DNA from: RH-AL1 sp965277355
Lineage (GTDB): Bacteria; Pseudomonadota; Alphaproteobacteria; Rhizobiales; Beijerinckiaceae
DNA length: 64,000 nt
Assembly: GCA_965277355.1 (NCBI GenBank)
Contig: CBDICN010000002.1
Coordinates: 434,001 to 498,000, forward strand
Direction of reading: 5' to 3'
The position numbers and the translations under genes were made by a program. How positions within the stretch are numbered: the first letter of the stretch is position 1; each line of letters begins with the position of its first letter. The notes beneath the pieces were generated by a model. It was not told where the DNA came from. It searched no databases and saw only the letters and a list, made by a program, of their open reading frames with translations. Below are positions 1-7,841 of this stretch, in pieces.

Positions 1-822
1 CGCCGCGCCCGAGACCATGCGCGCCTCGTCGGAGGCGAGGAAGACGACGGCCGGCGCGATGTCGTCGGGATCGAAGAAGGCGACTCCCAGCGGCGACTTG
101 CCGCTCATCGCGTCGCGCGTCGCCTCCTCGAGCGCTTCGGTCGACGTCTCGCTTTGGAGGTCGCCGGCGGCCTGGGCGTAGCGCTCGCGATGGCGGGTCA
201 GCGGGGTGTCGACGAGGCCGGGGATCACCGCGTTGACGGTGATCTTGTGCGTGCCGAGTTCGAGCGCCGCCGACTTCATCAGGCCGATGAGCCCCCACTT
301 CGAGGCGGAATAGGCCGAGCCCCACTTGGTGCCGTGCTGCCCCTGCGTCGACGAGGTGATGATGATGCGGCCGCCGCCGCGCTTGACGAGATGCGGCGCC
401 ACGGCGCGAACCGCGTTCATGGTTCCGGTCAGGTTGACGTCGATCTGGTCGTGCCAATCCGCATCGTCCATCTCGAGGATCGGCTTGAAGCCCTGGATGC
501 CGGCGTTGGCGAACAGGATGTCGACGCCGCCGAAAGCCTCGGCGGCCGCCTTTGCCGCGCCGCGCAGGGCGCCGAGGTCGCGCTGGTCGAGCGTGGCCGA
601 CTGCCAGCGGCCCCCTTGGACGGCGACGAGCCGCCCGGTCTCATCCAACTCCTGCGCCGTGGCGGGCGCGACATCGAGCGTGGCGCTGACCGGCCCCGCG
701 ATATCGACGCCGAAGATCGCGCAGCCTTCCCGCGCCATCGCCACCGCCGACGCGCGGCCGATTCCGCGCGCCGCGCCGGTGATGATCGCCACCTTACCGG
801 CCAAACGTCCGGAAGCTGCCAT
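1..822 (-). CDS. SDR-family NAD(P)-dependent oxidoreductase (3' end cut by window edge)
   Basis: Classical short-chain dehydrogenase/reductase. Read from the ATG at 822-820, the protein has the Rossmann glycine motif TGAARGIG at residues 15-22, NAG at 106-108, the catalytic Ser near 158 and the YxxxK pair (Tyr171, Lys175). The stretch after the glycine motif (GVDIAGPVSATLDVAPAT) resembles SDRs of the mycofactocin-coupled type, but no mycofactocin gene is present here, so the cofactor partner and substrate are unknown. A GAGGA-like ribosome site lies just upstream. The reading frame is open to position 1, so the C-terminus is missing. It is divergent from etfB. The family is certain; the substrate is not. 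Confidence 0.9.
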   Translation of the reverse strand, partial: MAASGRLAGKVAIITGAARGIGRASAVAMAREGCAIFGVDIAGPVSATLDVAPATAQELDETGRLVAVQGGRWQSATLDQRDLGALRGAAKAAAEAFGGVDILFANAGIQGFKPILEMDDADWHDQIDVNLTGTMNAVRAVAPHLVKRGGGRIIITSSTQGQHGTKWGSAYSASKWGLIGLMKSAALELGTHKITVNAVIPGLVDTPLTRHRERYAQAAGDLQSETSTEALEEATRDAMSGKSPLGVAFFDPDDIAPAVVFLASDEARMVSGAA

Positions 823-1004
823 GGTGCTGTTCCTCGCTCTGGGCCGAGCCTCGGGCGCGTATGACCTCGGCCTTATCGCCGCGTTGACTCACCACTATGG
901 CGAGATTAGGTAGCCGAGTTCACCGAGGAGCTGGCCTCGTCGAGGCAATTCGAAGCGCGTCCTACTCTGCGTCTTCTGAAACTCTGCATTGTGGGGGAGC
1001 CGTT

Positions 1005-1754
1005 TTGAAGATCCTCGTGCCTGTGAAGCGGGTTGTCGATTACAACGTCAAAATCCGGGTGAAGCCGGACGGTTCCGGCGTCGACCTCGGCGGCGTCAAG
1101 ATGTCGATGAACCCGTTCGACGAGATCGCGGTCGAGGAAGCGCTGAAGCTGAGGGAGGCCGGCACCGCGACGGAGGTGGTCGCCGTGTCGATCGGCCCGC
1201 AGCAGGCGACCGAAACCCTCCGCAGCGCGCTGGCGATGGGCGCGGACCGCGGCATCCTCGTGAAGACGGACCAGACCGTCGAGCCGCTCGCCGTCGCCAA
1301 GATCCTGAAGGGCGTCGTCGACCAGGAAAAGCCGCAACTCGTGATCCTCGGCAAGCAGGCGATCGACGACGATTCGAACCAGACCGGTCAGATGCTGGCG
1401 GCGCTGCTCGGCTGGGGCCAGGGCACCTTCGCCTCGAAGGTCGTGGTCTCCGGCGAGACCGTCGAGGTGACCCGCGAGGTCGACGGCGGCGCGCAGACGG
1501 TGTCGCTGAAGCTGCCGGCGATCGTCACGACGGATCTCCGGCTCAACGAGCCGCGCTACGCCTCGCTGCCGAACATCATGAAGGCGAAGAAGAAGCCGAT
1601 CGCCGAGCAAGCCCCGGCGGATTACGGCGTCGACATCGCGCCCCGGCTCAAGGTGGTGAAGACCGAAGCGCCGCCGACGCGGGCGGGTGGCGTCAAGGTG
1701 AAGGACGTCGCCGAGCTCGTCGGCAAGCTGCGCAACGAAGCCGGAGTATTGTGA
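1005..1754 (+). CDS. etfB: Electron transfer flavoprotein subunit beta
   Basis: Small subunit of the ETF heterodimer, which accepts electrons from acyl-CoA and related dehydrogenases and passes them to ETF-ubiquinone oxidoreductase. The 249-residue product equals the usual family length. It begins KILVPVKRVVDYNVKI and contains the nucleotide-binding/recognition segment AIDDDSNQTGQ near residue 120. I chose the TTG at 1005 because the conserved N-terminus starts there and a GGGGGAG ribosome site sits just upstream; the upstream in-frame extension is not family-like. The stop is followed after one base by etfA, so the two are translationally coupled. The next gene is a 3-hydroxyacyl-CoA dehydrogenase, giving a beta-oxidation or butanoate context. 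Confidence 0.97.
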   Translation: MKILVPVKRVVDYNVKIRVKPDGSGVDLGGVKMSMNPFDEIAVEEALKLREAGTATEVVAVSIGPQQATETLRSALAMGADRGILVKTDQTVEPLAVAKILKGVVDQEKPQLVILGKQAIDDDSNQTGQMLAALLGWGQGTFASKVVVSGETVEVTREVDGGAQTVSLKLPAIVTTDLRLNEPRYASLPNIMKAKKKPIAEQAPADYGVDIAPRLKVVKTEAPPTRAGGVKVKDVAELVGKLRNEAGVL

Positions 1755-1755
1755 G

Positions 1756-2703
1756 ATGACGACGCTTCTCCTCGCGGAGGTCCAGAACGGCGCGCTTGCG
1801 GACGTCACCGCGAAGGCCTTGACCGCCGCGAGCACGCTGGGCGCTCCCGTGCACGTGCTCGTGGCCGGCGAGACCGTGGATGGTCCGGCGAAGCAGGCCG
1901 CCGCGCTCGAAGGTGTCGCGAAGGTCATCACGGTTGCCGATGGCAGCTACGCGCACCACATGGCGGAGCCGCTGGCGGCCCTTCTCGTCGCCTTGGCACC
2001 GGCCTACGATGCGATCGTCGCCGCCTCCACGGCTTCGTCCAAGAACGTCATGCCTCGTTTGGCCGCGCTGCTCGACGTGATGCAGGTGTCCGACATTATC
2101 AAGGTGGTGTCGCCCGATACCTTCGAGCGTCCGATCTACGCCGGCAATGCGATCCAGACCGTGCAGTCGAGCGACGCGAAGAAGGTGATCACCGTGCGCA
2201 CGGCTTCGTTCCAGGCGGCGCCCAAGGGCAACGCGGAGGCGCCGATCGAGCCGGCCGGCGCGAGCGCGCGGGACCCTGGCGTTTCGTCTTTCAAGAGCGA
2301 GGACCTCGCGAAGTCGGAGCGGCCGGAGCTGACCGGCGCGAAGATCATCGTTTCGGGCGGCCGGGCGGTGGGCACCGCGGAGAACTTCGACAAGCTGATC
2401 ATCCCTCTCGCCGACGAGATGGGCGCGGCGGTCGGCGCCTCGCGCGCCGCGGTCGACGCGGGCTACGCCCCCAACGACTGGCAGGTCGGTCAGACCGGCA
2501 AGATCGTGGCGCCGGAGCTCTACATGGCCGTCGGGATCTCGGGTGCGATCCAGCACCTCGCCGGCATGAAGGATTCCAAGGTGATCGTGGCCATCAACAA
2601 GGACGAGGAGGCGCCGATCTTCCAGGTCGCCGACTACGGCCTCGTCGGCGATCTCTTCACCATCATTCCGGAACTGACGGAGGCCCTCGGCAAGAAAGTC
2701 TGA
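1756..2703 (+). CDS. etfA: Electron transfer flavoprotein subunit alpha
   Basis: Large, FAD-binding ETF subunit of 315 residues, the normal length. The C-terminal half carries the FAD domain signature (IIVSGGRAVGTAENF near residue 200, then the segment VGQTGKIVAPELYMAVGISGAIQH, quoted here in part, and the closing INKDEEAPIFQVADYG motif). Start ATG at 1756 lies one base after the etfB stop. EtfA and EtfB together form the soluble cytoplasmic electron carrier. Identification is secure. Confidence 0.97.
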   Translation: MTTLLLAEVQNGALADVTAKALTAASTLGAPVHVLVAGETVDGPAKQAAALEGVAKVITVADGSYAHHMAEPLAALLVALAPAYDAIVAASTASSKNVMPRLAALLDVMQVSDIIKVVSPDTFERPIYAGNAIQTVQSSDAKKVITVRTASFQAAPKGNAEAPIEPAGASARDPGVSSFKSEDLAKSERPELTGAKIIVSGGRAVGTAENFDKLIIPLADEMGAAVGASRAAVDAGYAPNDWQVGQTGKIVAPELYMAVGISGAIQHLAGMKDSKVIVAINKDEEAPIFQVADYGLVGDLFTIIPELTEALGKKV

Positions 2704-2771
2704 GGGTGTCTTCGATCATGATCGACCGTCGTGGCAGGATCAGCCCGGCGGTCGCGACAAAGGCCTGAAGC

Positions 2772-3647
2772 ATGGACATTGCGAAGATCGGTGTGATCGG
2801 CGCCGGCCAGATGGGGACCGGAATCGCGCAAGTCTGCGCGCTCGCCGGCATCGAGGTGCTCGTCAACGACGTCACCGAGCCGAAGACCAACGCGGGAATC
2901 GAGGCGGTGGCCTCGAGCCTCGCCAAACTCGTCGACAAGCACCAGATCGAGGATCACGCGCGCCGTGTGGCGCTCGAGCATGTCCATCCCGCGCCCGACC
3001 TCGCGAGCTTCGGCGATTGCGACCTGGTGATCGAAGCCGCCTCCGAGAACGAGGAGGTGAAGCGCAGGATTTTCAGCATGGTGTGCCCGCACCTCAAGCC
3101 CGAGGCGATGCTGGCGTCGAACACGTCGTCGATCTCGATCACGCGGCTCGCGTCGGCGACGGACCGGCCGGAGCGGTTCATCGGCATCCACTTCATGAAC
3201 CCCGCGATCAAGATGCAGCTCGTCGAGCTCATTCGCGGCATCGCCACCGAGGACCAGACCTTCGAGGCGGCGAAAGCGCTGATCGCACGGCTCGGCAAGG
3301 TGGCGACGGTCTCCGAGGACTTCCCCGCCTTCATCGTGAATCGCATCCTGCTGCCGATGATCAACGAGGCGATCTACACGCTCTACGAGGGCGTCGGCTC
3401 GGTCGAGGCGATCGATACGGCGATGAAGCTAGGGGCCAACCATCCGATGGGACCGCTGACGCTCGCCGATTTCATCGGTCTCGACACCCTGCTGTCGGTC
3501 ATGCAGGTGCTGCACGAGGGCCTCGCCGATCCGAAGTACAGGCCCTGCCCGCTGCTCGTGAAATATGTCGAGGCTGGCTGGCTCGGCAAGAAGACGCAGC
3601 GCGGCTTCTACGACTACCGCAGCGGCACCCCGATCCCGACCCGTTAG
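2772..3647 (+). CDS. hbd: 3-hydroxyacyl-CoA / 3-hydroxybutyryl-CoA dehydrogenase
   Basis: NAD-dependent oxidation of L-3-hydroxyacyl-CoA to 3-oxoacyl-CoA. The 291-residue protein is the short, stand-alone type. It begins with the NAD motif GVIGAGQMGTGIAQ at residues 7-20, has the catalytic region ERFIGIHFMNP (His in the HFMNP segment) near 135-145, and the C-terminal family signature around NHPMGPLTLADFIGLDT. It lies 68 bases after etfA on the same strand, so it is probably part of the same operon, supplying a 3-hydroxyacyl-CoA oxidation step beside the electron acceptor of the acyl-CoA dehydrogenase. The substrate chain length cannot be read from sequence. Confidence 0.93.
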   Translation: MDIAKIGVIGAGQMGTGIAQVCALAGIEVLVNDVTEPKTNAGIEAVASSLAKLVDKHQIEDHARRVALEHVHPAPDLASFGDCDLVIEAASENEEVKRRIFSMVCPHLKPEAMLASNTSSISITRLASATDRPERFIGIHFMNPAIKMQLVELIRGIATEDQTFEAAKALIARLGKVATVSEDFPAFIVNRILLPMINEAIYTLYEGVGSVEAIDTAMKLGANHPMGPLTLADFIGLDTLLSVMQVLHEGLADPKYRPCPLLVKYVEAGWLGKKTQRGFYDYRSGTPIPTR

Positions 3648-3716
3648 AGCGTCGGACGATGATTCGGGGTCGCTTCGCGACGCTGATGGGCCTGTCCTCG
3701 CTACGCTTTCCTGATC

Positions 3717-3747
3717 GGAGCAACTCCGCAACAGCGAACGTTGCTCC
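3717..3747. terminator. Hairpin after the etf-hbd operon, possible terminator
   Basis: Perfect 8-bp inverted repeat GGAGCAAC / GTTGCTCC with a 15-base loop, in the 183-base gap between hbd and the next gene. There is no T-run after it, so termination is only suggested by its place between two operons. Confidence 0.3.
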
Positions 3748-3830
3748 AGGGCGAGCCGGCGTCATCGATCTGCCTCGCTTTGGCCAGAACCCTTCGCCAT
3801 AGCTCGCGCGACTCGTTTCAAGGGTGACCG

Positions 3831-4475
3831 ATGGGGCGCAAAGGCTTCCTGCTCGCGTTGTCGACGGCAGCGGTGGCTGTCGCCAACGTCGCATCCGCGC
3901 ACCCGCACGTCTGGGTCGAGGCGCATGAGAAAGTGATGTTCGACAAGGACGGCAAGGTCGCCGGCATCCGCAGCGACTGGGTGTTCGACGAGATGTACTC
4001 GGCCTTCGCCGTGCAGGGCCTGGAGAAGAACGGCAAGCTCGCCACCACCAAGGACCTCGCCTCGCTGGCCAAGACCAATGTCGAGAGCCTGGCCGATTTC
4101 GACTATTTCACCTTCGCCAAGGCCGACGGCCACAAGGTGATCTTCGCCAAGCCGATCGACTACACGTTGGAGGAACGCCCGGACAAGCGGGTCGTCCTGC
4201 ACTTCACGCTGCCGCTTGCCGAGCCGACCAAGACCGGCCGCTTCATGACCGTTCAGATCTACGACCCGACCTATTTCGTCGACTTCGAGCTGGCGCGAAA
4301 CGATCCCGTCGCGCTGGCCGACGCCCCGTCCGGCTGCTCGAAGAGCGTGCTCGGCGCCAACCCGCTCGTCGTGCAGGACGGTAAGAAATTGGCGCAGGCC
4401 TTCGACACCGGCCTCACGCCGAGCGACGATTTCGCCGTCAAGATGGCCGGCCGGGTCATCGTGGCGTGCCCGTGA
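3831..4475 (+). CDS. DUF1007 family periplasmic protein, partner of NicO transporter
   Basis: A 214-residue protein with an N-terminal signal peptide (hydrophobic LLALSTAAVAVANVASA, then the mature start HPHVWVEAHEKV typical of DUF1007). Family members lie next to NicO/RcnA-type nickel/cobalt transporters and are annotated as putative periplasmic binding components; the biochemical role is not established. The stop overlaps the start of the downstream NicO gene, so the two are coupled. Two cysteines near the C-terminus (in DAPSGCSKS and the final VACP) could form a disulphide. Confidence 0.85.
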   Translation: MGRKGFLLALSTAAVAVANVASAHPHVWVEAHEKVMFDKDGKVAGIRSDWVFDEMYSAFAVQGLEKNGKLATTKDLASLAKTNVESLADFDYFTFAKADGHKVIFAKPIDYTLEERPDKRVVLHFTLPLAEPTKTGRFMTVQIYDPTYFVDFELARNDPVALADAPSGCSKSVLGANPLVVQDGKKLAQAFDTGLTPSDDFAVKMAGRVIVACP

Positions 4476-5527
4476 GCGTCGCGCGGGTCGTTTCTCTCCT
4501 GGCCGTCGCCTCGCTCATCTTCGCTCTTGGCGACTCCCCAGCCTTCGCGCAGTTCGCCCATCACCCGTTCGCGATCGGCGGCAACGAGGGGGCGGTTGGC
4601 CATCAGAACGCGTTCGGCGCCTGGATCCTTGCGCAGGAGAGCCGCTTCTACCTCCAGCTCACCGGCGCCGTGCGCGCGGCCAAGGCGAGCCCCGCCGCCG
4701 CGCTTCTCCTGATCGCGCTCGCCTTCGCCTACGGCGTGTTTCACGCCGCCGGCCCGGGCCACGGCAAGGCGGTGATCACGACCTACATGGTCTCGAACGA
4801 GGTCGCGCTCCGGCGTGGACTGGTGATCGCCGGTCTCGCCGCGATCGTCCAGGCGCTGGTGGCGACGGCGCTGATCGGCGTGGCGGTCTTCGTCTTCAAC
4901 GCCTCCGCGCAACGCATGACCGCAGGCGCGCAGACGATCGAGCTCCTCAGCTACGCCGGCATCATCGCCTTCGGCCTCATGCTCGTCTGGCGCAAGGGCC
5001 GCGCGCTCAAGGCGGCGTTCCGGCTCGTGCCGATCGAGGTGCCCCGCACGGTGGCCTTCGCCGCGAATGCGCCGAGCTTCGCCGGGCAGCGCGGCGCGTT
5101 CGCAACCGCGCCGAGCCGCTTCACCGTCGACGACGGCAGCCACCCGGACGATTGCGACTGCGGTCGCTCGCACATGCCCGACCCTGCCCTGCTCTCCGGC
5201 AAGCGCCTCGACGCCAGGGCCGCAGCCTGCGCCGTCGTTCTCGCCGGTGCGCGACCCTGCTCGGGCGCGCTGCTGGTCCTCGTCTTCGCCTCTGCGCAGG
5301 GCGTCTTCCTGATCGGCGTGCTCGCGACCTTCGCGATGGCCGCCGGCACGGCTCTGACCACCGGCGCGCTGGCGACGACGGCCGTGCTGGCGAAGGACGT
5401 CGCCATGCGCCTCGCTGGATCGCGGCGCTCCGTCCTCGCGATGCGCTTGGTCGAATGCGCGGCGGCCGTCGCCATCCTGGTGTTCGGCCTCGCGCTGTTC
5501 GGGGCGGCGCTCGCGCACGGCGCCTAA
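4472..5527 (+). CDS. NicO/RcnA-family nickel/cobalt transporter
   Basis: A 351-residue membrane protein with a signal-like N-terminus and about six hydrophobic segments. The NicO signature FAYGVFHAAGPGHGKAVI lies near residue 90 (the HxxGPGHGK metal-transport motif). A hydrophilic loop rich in Asp, Cys and His (DDGSHPDDCDCGRSH) precedes the last helices, and a second signature GARPCSGALLVLVFA follows. Related proteins export or import Ni2+/Co2+ through the inner membrane. The start is GTG at 4472, giving a GTGA overlap with the DUF1007 stop; GTG 4466 is an alternative. No metal riboswitch was seen upstream, and the direction of transport cannot be decided from sequence. Confidence 0.85.
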   Translation: MSVARVVSLLAVASLIFALGDSPAFAQFAHHPFAIGGNEGAVGHQNAFGAWILAQESRFYLQLTGAVRAAKASPAAALLLIALAFAYGVFHAAGPGHGKAVITTYMVSNEVALRRGLVIAGLAAIVQALVATALIGVAVFVFNASAQRMTAGAQTIELLSYAGIIAFGLMLVWRKGRALKAAFRLVPIEVPRTVAFAANAPSFAGQRGAFATAPSRFTVDDGSHPDDCDCGRSHMPDPALLSGKRLDARAAACAVVLAGARPCSGALLVLVFASAQGVFLIGVLATFAMAAGTALTTGALATTAVLAKDVAMRLAGSRRSVLAMRLVECAAAVAILVFGLALFGAALAHGA

Positions 5528-5613
5528 TCGAACGGCCGAACCGTCCGCGAGAACCTTACAGAGGTTCGACGATTGCCTGCTCGACGATTGCCTCCTTGTC
5601 GAGAGGATCATTG

Positions 5614-6012
5614 ATGAAGCTACCCAACGATACGCTTGTCGCCGTCTGCGATGGCGAGAACCTGAAGCTGTTTCGCGCGCGCGAGGACGAGGAGCACCTG
5701 ACCTCCCTGAAGGATCCCACCGTTGCGGGGTCGAACCACAGCGGCGGGACGCGCCACGGCAGCAGCGCCGGCAATCCCGACGAGAAGCAGGACAGCGAAG
5801 ACATGTTCGCCGCCGCCGCCGTCGAATGGCTGAACAAGCAGGCGATGGCGAACCACTTCGAACATGCGGTCATCATCGCCGCGCCGAAAGCGCTCGGCGA
5901 GATGCGCAAGCACTACCACAAGACGCTCGAGGCCAAGATCCTGAAGGAAATCTCGAAGGACCTCACCGGCCAGAGCCTGCCGGAGATCGAGAAGGCGCTC
6001 CACGCGGCCTAG
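5614..6012 (+). CDS. Host attachment family protein
   Basis: A 132-residue soluble protein. The N-terminus MKLPNDTLVAVCDGENLKLF, the HSGGTRHGSSAGN segment, and the C-terminal half with AAPKALGEMRKHYHK and KEISKDLTGQSLPEIEKAL match the family annotated as required for attachment to host cells (PF10116-like). The structural fold of such proteins resembles release-factor/Pelota domains; a direct attachment role has been shown for few members. The start is ATG 5614 with AGAGGA 7 bases upstream. The leader carries two near-identical copies of CGACGATTGCCT just before the start. Confidence 0.8.
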   Translation: MKLPNDTLVAVCDGENLKLFRAREDEEHLTSLKDPTVAGSNHSGGTRHGSSAGNPDEKQDSEDMFAAAAVEWLNKQAMANHFEHAVIIAAPKALGEMRKHYHKTLEAKILKEISKDLTGQSLPEIEKALHAA

Positions 6013-6028
6013 CGGCGAAACGCTGCGC

Positions 6029-7621
6029 CTATAGAGCGGCCTTCTGCGCCATCATGTGGGCCGCTTTGCGCAGGCCGGTCAGCTTGGCGGCGGCGACCGG
6101 CGGCGGGCTCTGCCGCGGGGCTTGGCCGCTGGCATGGGCCTGCAGACCACGGCGCACCGCCGCAGCCCGCAAGCCGACGGGCCGGAGGCTCGACGAGCTG
6201 CTTGCATCGAGGTCGGCCATGTCGAGCTTCGGCGCGCTCTCGATCAGGTCGCTCTCGACGAAAGAGAGCGCCTGGTTCGGCAGGCGGCGGCGCTCGCCCG
6301 TGCCTTGGGTTATGATCGCCGGCAGACGGGACTTGCGGATCATCGGCACGCCGGACGATGTGGCCGTGATCAGGCTGGCGATCGGATCGTTCCTCCGCGA
6401 CGAGGCGTCCGAGAAGCGGATCGAGGCCGATTCGAGCCGGGTGAACGCATCCGGGCGGACCGGCGGCAAGGGAATCTCTACCGCCGCGGCGAGCGTCGCC
6501 GGGCGGCGCGGGGGTAGCGGCATCACCGCAACCGCGGTTGGCTTGTCATCCGCGGTGGTCTCGAGACTGGCGACCTGCCGCCTCGATTCGCCCTGCGCGT
6601 CGACCTGCGGGATCGTCTCGAGCGGCTGGTTGGTCCGCGAGGTGCTGCCGGCATAGGCGAGGGCCTGCTCCTGCCGGGCAGCCTCTTGCCCGCGCGCCAC
6701 CTGCTGGGCGGCCTGCTCCTGACGGGCCGCTTCCTGCTGACGAGCCGCCTGCTCCTGGCGTGCGGCCTCCTGCTGTCGCGCCGCCTGCTCCTGGCGCGCG
6801 ACCTGTGCCGGATCCACTTTCGGCGTGCGCCGATCCTCCTCGTCCTCGCGCGCGGCACCCGCAGTATTGCCGCCGCCACCGAAGAGCCAGGCGAAGAAGC
6901 CGCCCGATTCTTGAGCCGGCGGAGCCTCGTTGCCACGCGCCGCGATCTCCTGTCGGGCCGCGTCATAGCCGGGCAGCGTCTGTCCGTTCGAGGCGATATG
7001 CACCGTCTTGCCGTCGGGGAAGATGGACGCGAGCTGCTCGTAGGACATGCGGGGCCAGGAGCGCACGCTGCCGACGTCGAGGTGGACGAAGTTGGCCGAC
7101 GGGTACCAGCCGACGCCGCCGTTCTGCAGCCGCATGCCGGCTTCGCGCACCCGCGACATCGGGAAGCCCGGCATCGTCGTGTCCATCGCCTTGCCCAGCA
7201 TGTGCTGCGAGTGCTCGGCGACCGCGCGTGAACGACGGCGCAGCATCGCGTTGGTCTCCGGCGAGCGGTAGGCCGAGTAGATCTGGACGCGCTCGGTCGC
7301 GCCGGCCGAGCGGTAGGCCTCCCAGACCGCGTCGAACAATCGGGGATCCATCGACGTCTCGTCGTTGTTCCGCCAGTCCCGGAGGAAGTGGTTCAGCTGG
7401 CGCAGGACGCCGGCATCGTAGTGCCCATCGACGCGGAAGGTGGCGTCGATCGTCTCGCCGGTATGGGTATGGTAGAGATGGAGGGTGCGGGTGTCGCCGT
7501 TGGCGACGGCACTTTCCGTCAGCGAGGGAACGAGGACGCTGGCGGCGAGCGACCAACATGCTGCGCTGGCGGCAAGGACGCAAACCTTGATCAAGGTTTC
7601 GCCTAGTCTTACTCGTCGCAA
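6029..7621 (-). CDS. DUF882 / M15-type peptidase-like envelope protein with QEAARQ repeats
   Basis: A 530-residue secreted or membrane-anchored protein. After a hydrophobic N-terminus, residues about 45-215 form a DUF882 (YcbK-like, peptidase M15 fold) domain. Its zinc-ligand-like motifs are HSQHMLGKAMD and FVHLD, with SAYRSPETN before them; related enzymes act on murein peptides. Residues about 265-320 are a low-complexity repeat of RQEQAARQQEA units, and the C-terminal 200 residues are proline-rich and disordered-looking, with no known domain. No ATG is available near the start: TTG 7621 (inside a direct repeat) and TTG 7594 are the candidates. Same strand as the L,D-transpeptidase, so an envelope role fits. 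Confidence 0.82.
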   Translation of the reverse strand: MRRVRLGETLIKVCVLAASAACWSLAASVLVPSLTESAVANGDTRTLHLYHTHTGETIDATFRVDGHYDAGVLRQLNHFLRDWRNNDETSMDPRLFDAVWEAYRSAGATERVQIYSAYRSPETNAMLRRRSRAVAEHSQHMLGKAMDTTMPGFPMSRVREAGMRLQNGGVGWYPSANFVHLDVGSVRSWPRMSYEQLASIFPDGKTVHIASNGQTLPGYDAARQEIAARGNEAPPAQESGGFFAWLFGGGGNTAGAAREDEEDRRTPKVDPAQVARQEQAARQQEAARQEQAARQQEAARQEQAAQQVARGQEAARQEQALAYAGSTSRTNQPLETIPQVDAQGESRRQVASLETTADDKPTAVAVMPLPPRRPATLAAAVEIPLPPVRPDAFTRLESASIRFSDASSRRNDPIASLITATSSGVPMIRKSRLPAIITQGTGERRRLPNQALSFVESDLIESAPKLDMADLDASSSSSLRPVGLRAAAVRRGLQAHASGQAPRQSPPPVAAAKLTGLRKAAHMMAQKAAL

Positions 7622-7639
7622 AGTCTTACTTGTCGCAAA
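7606..7639. repeat. Two tandem 17-bp direct repeats at the DUF882 gene start
   Basis: GTCTTACTCGTCGCAAA (7606-7622) is followed immediately by GTCTTACTTGTCGCAAA (7623-7639), with one mismatch. On the coding (minus) strand each unit reads TTTGCGAC(A/G)AGTAAGAC. The pair covers the presumed start/leader of the DUF882 gene, so it may be an operator or a local duplication. Confidence 0.85.
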
Positions 7640-7841
7640 AGACAGCCCCCCGTCCGCGCTGCACTGAGCTTATGGCGACGAAACAGTTACACGCAAGAGT
7701 TAATCAATCCGTCGCACGGGAAGGTGGCGTCACATTCCGGGCGAGTTCAAGGCAATGAAAGCGGCGGCGGAGATAAAGCGCCCGCGTGGCAATCCGGCAA
7801 CAATGCTCGCGGCTTCCCCCGAGGCCAACTTATCGGCCGAG

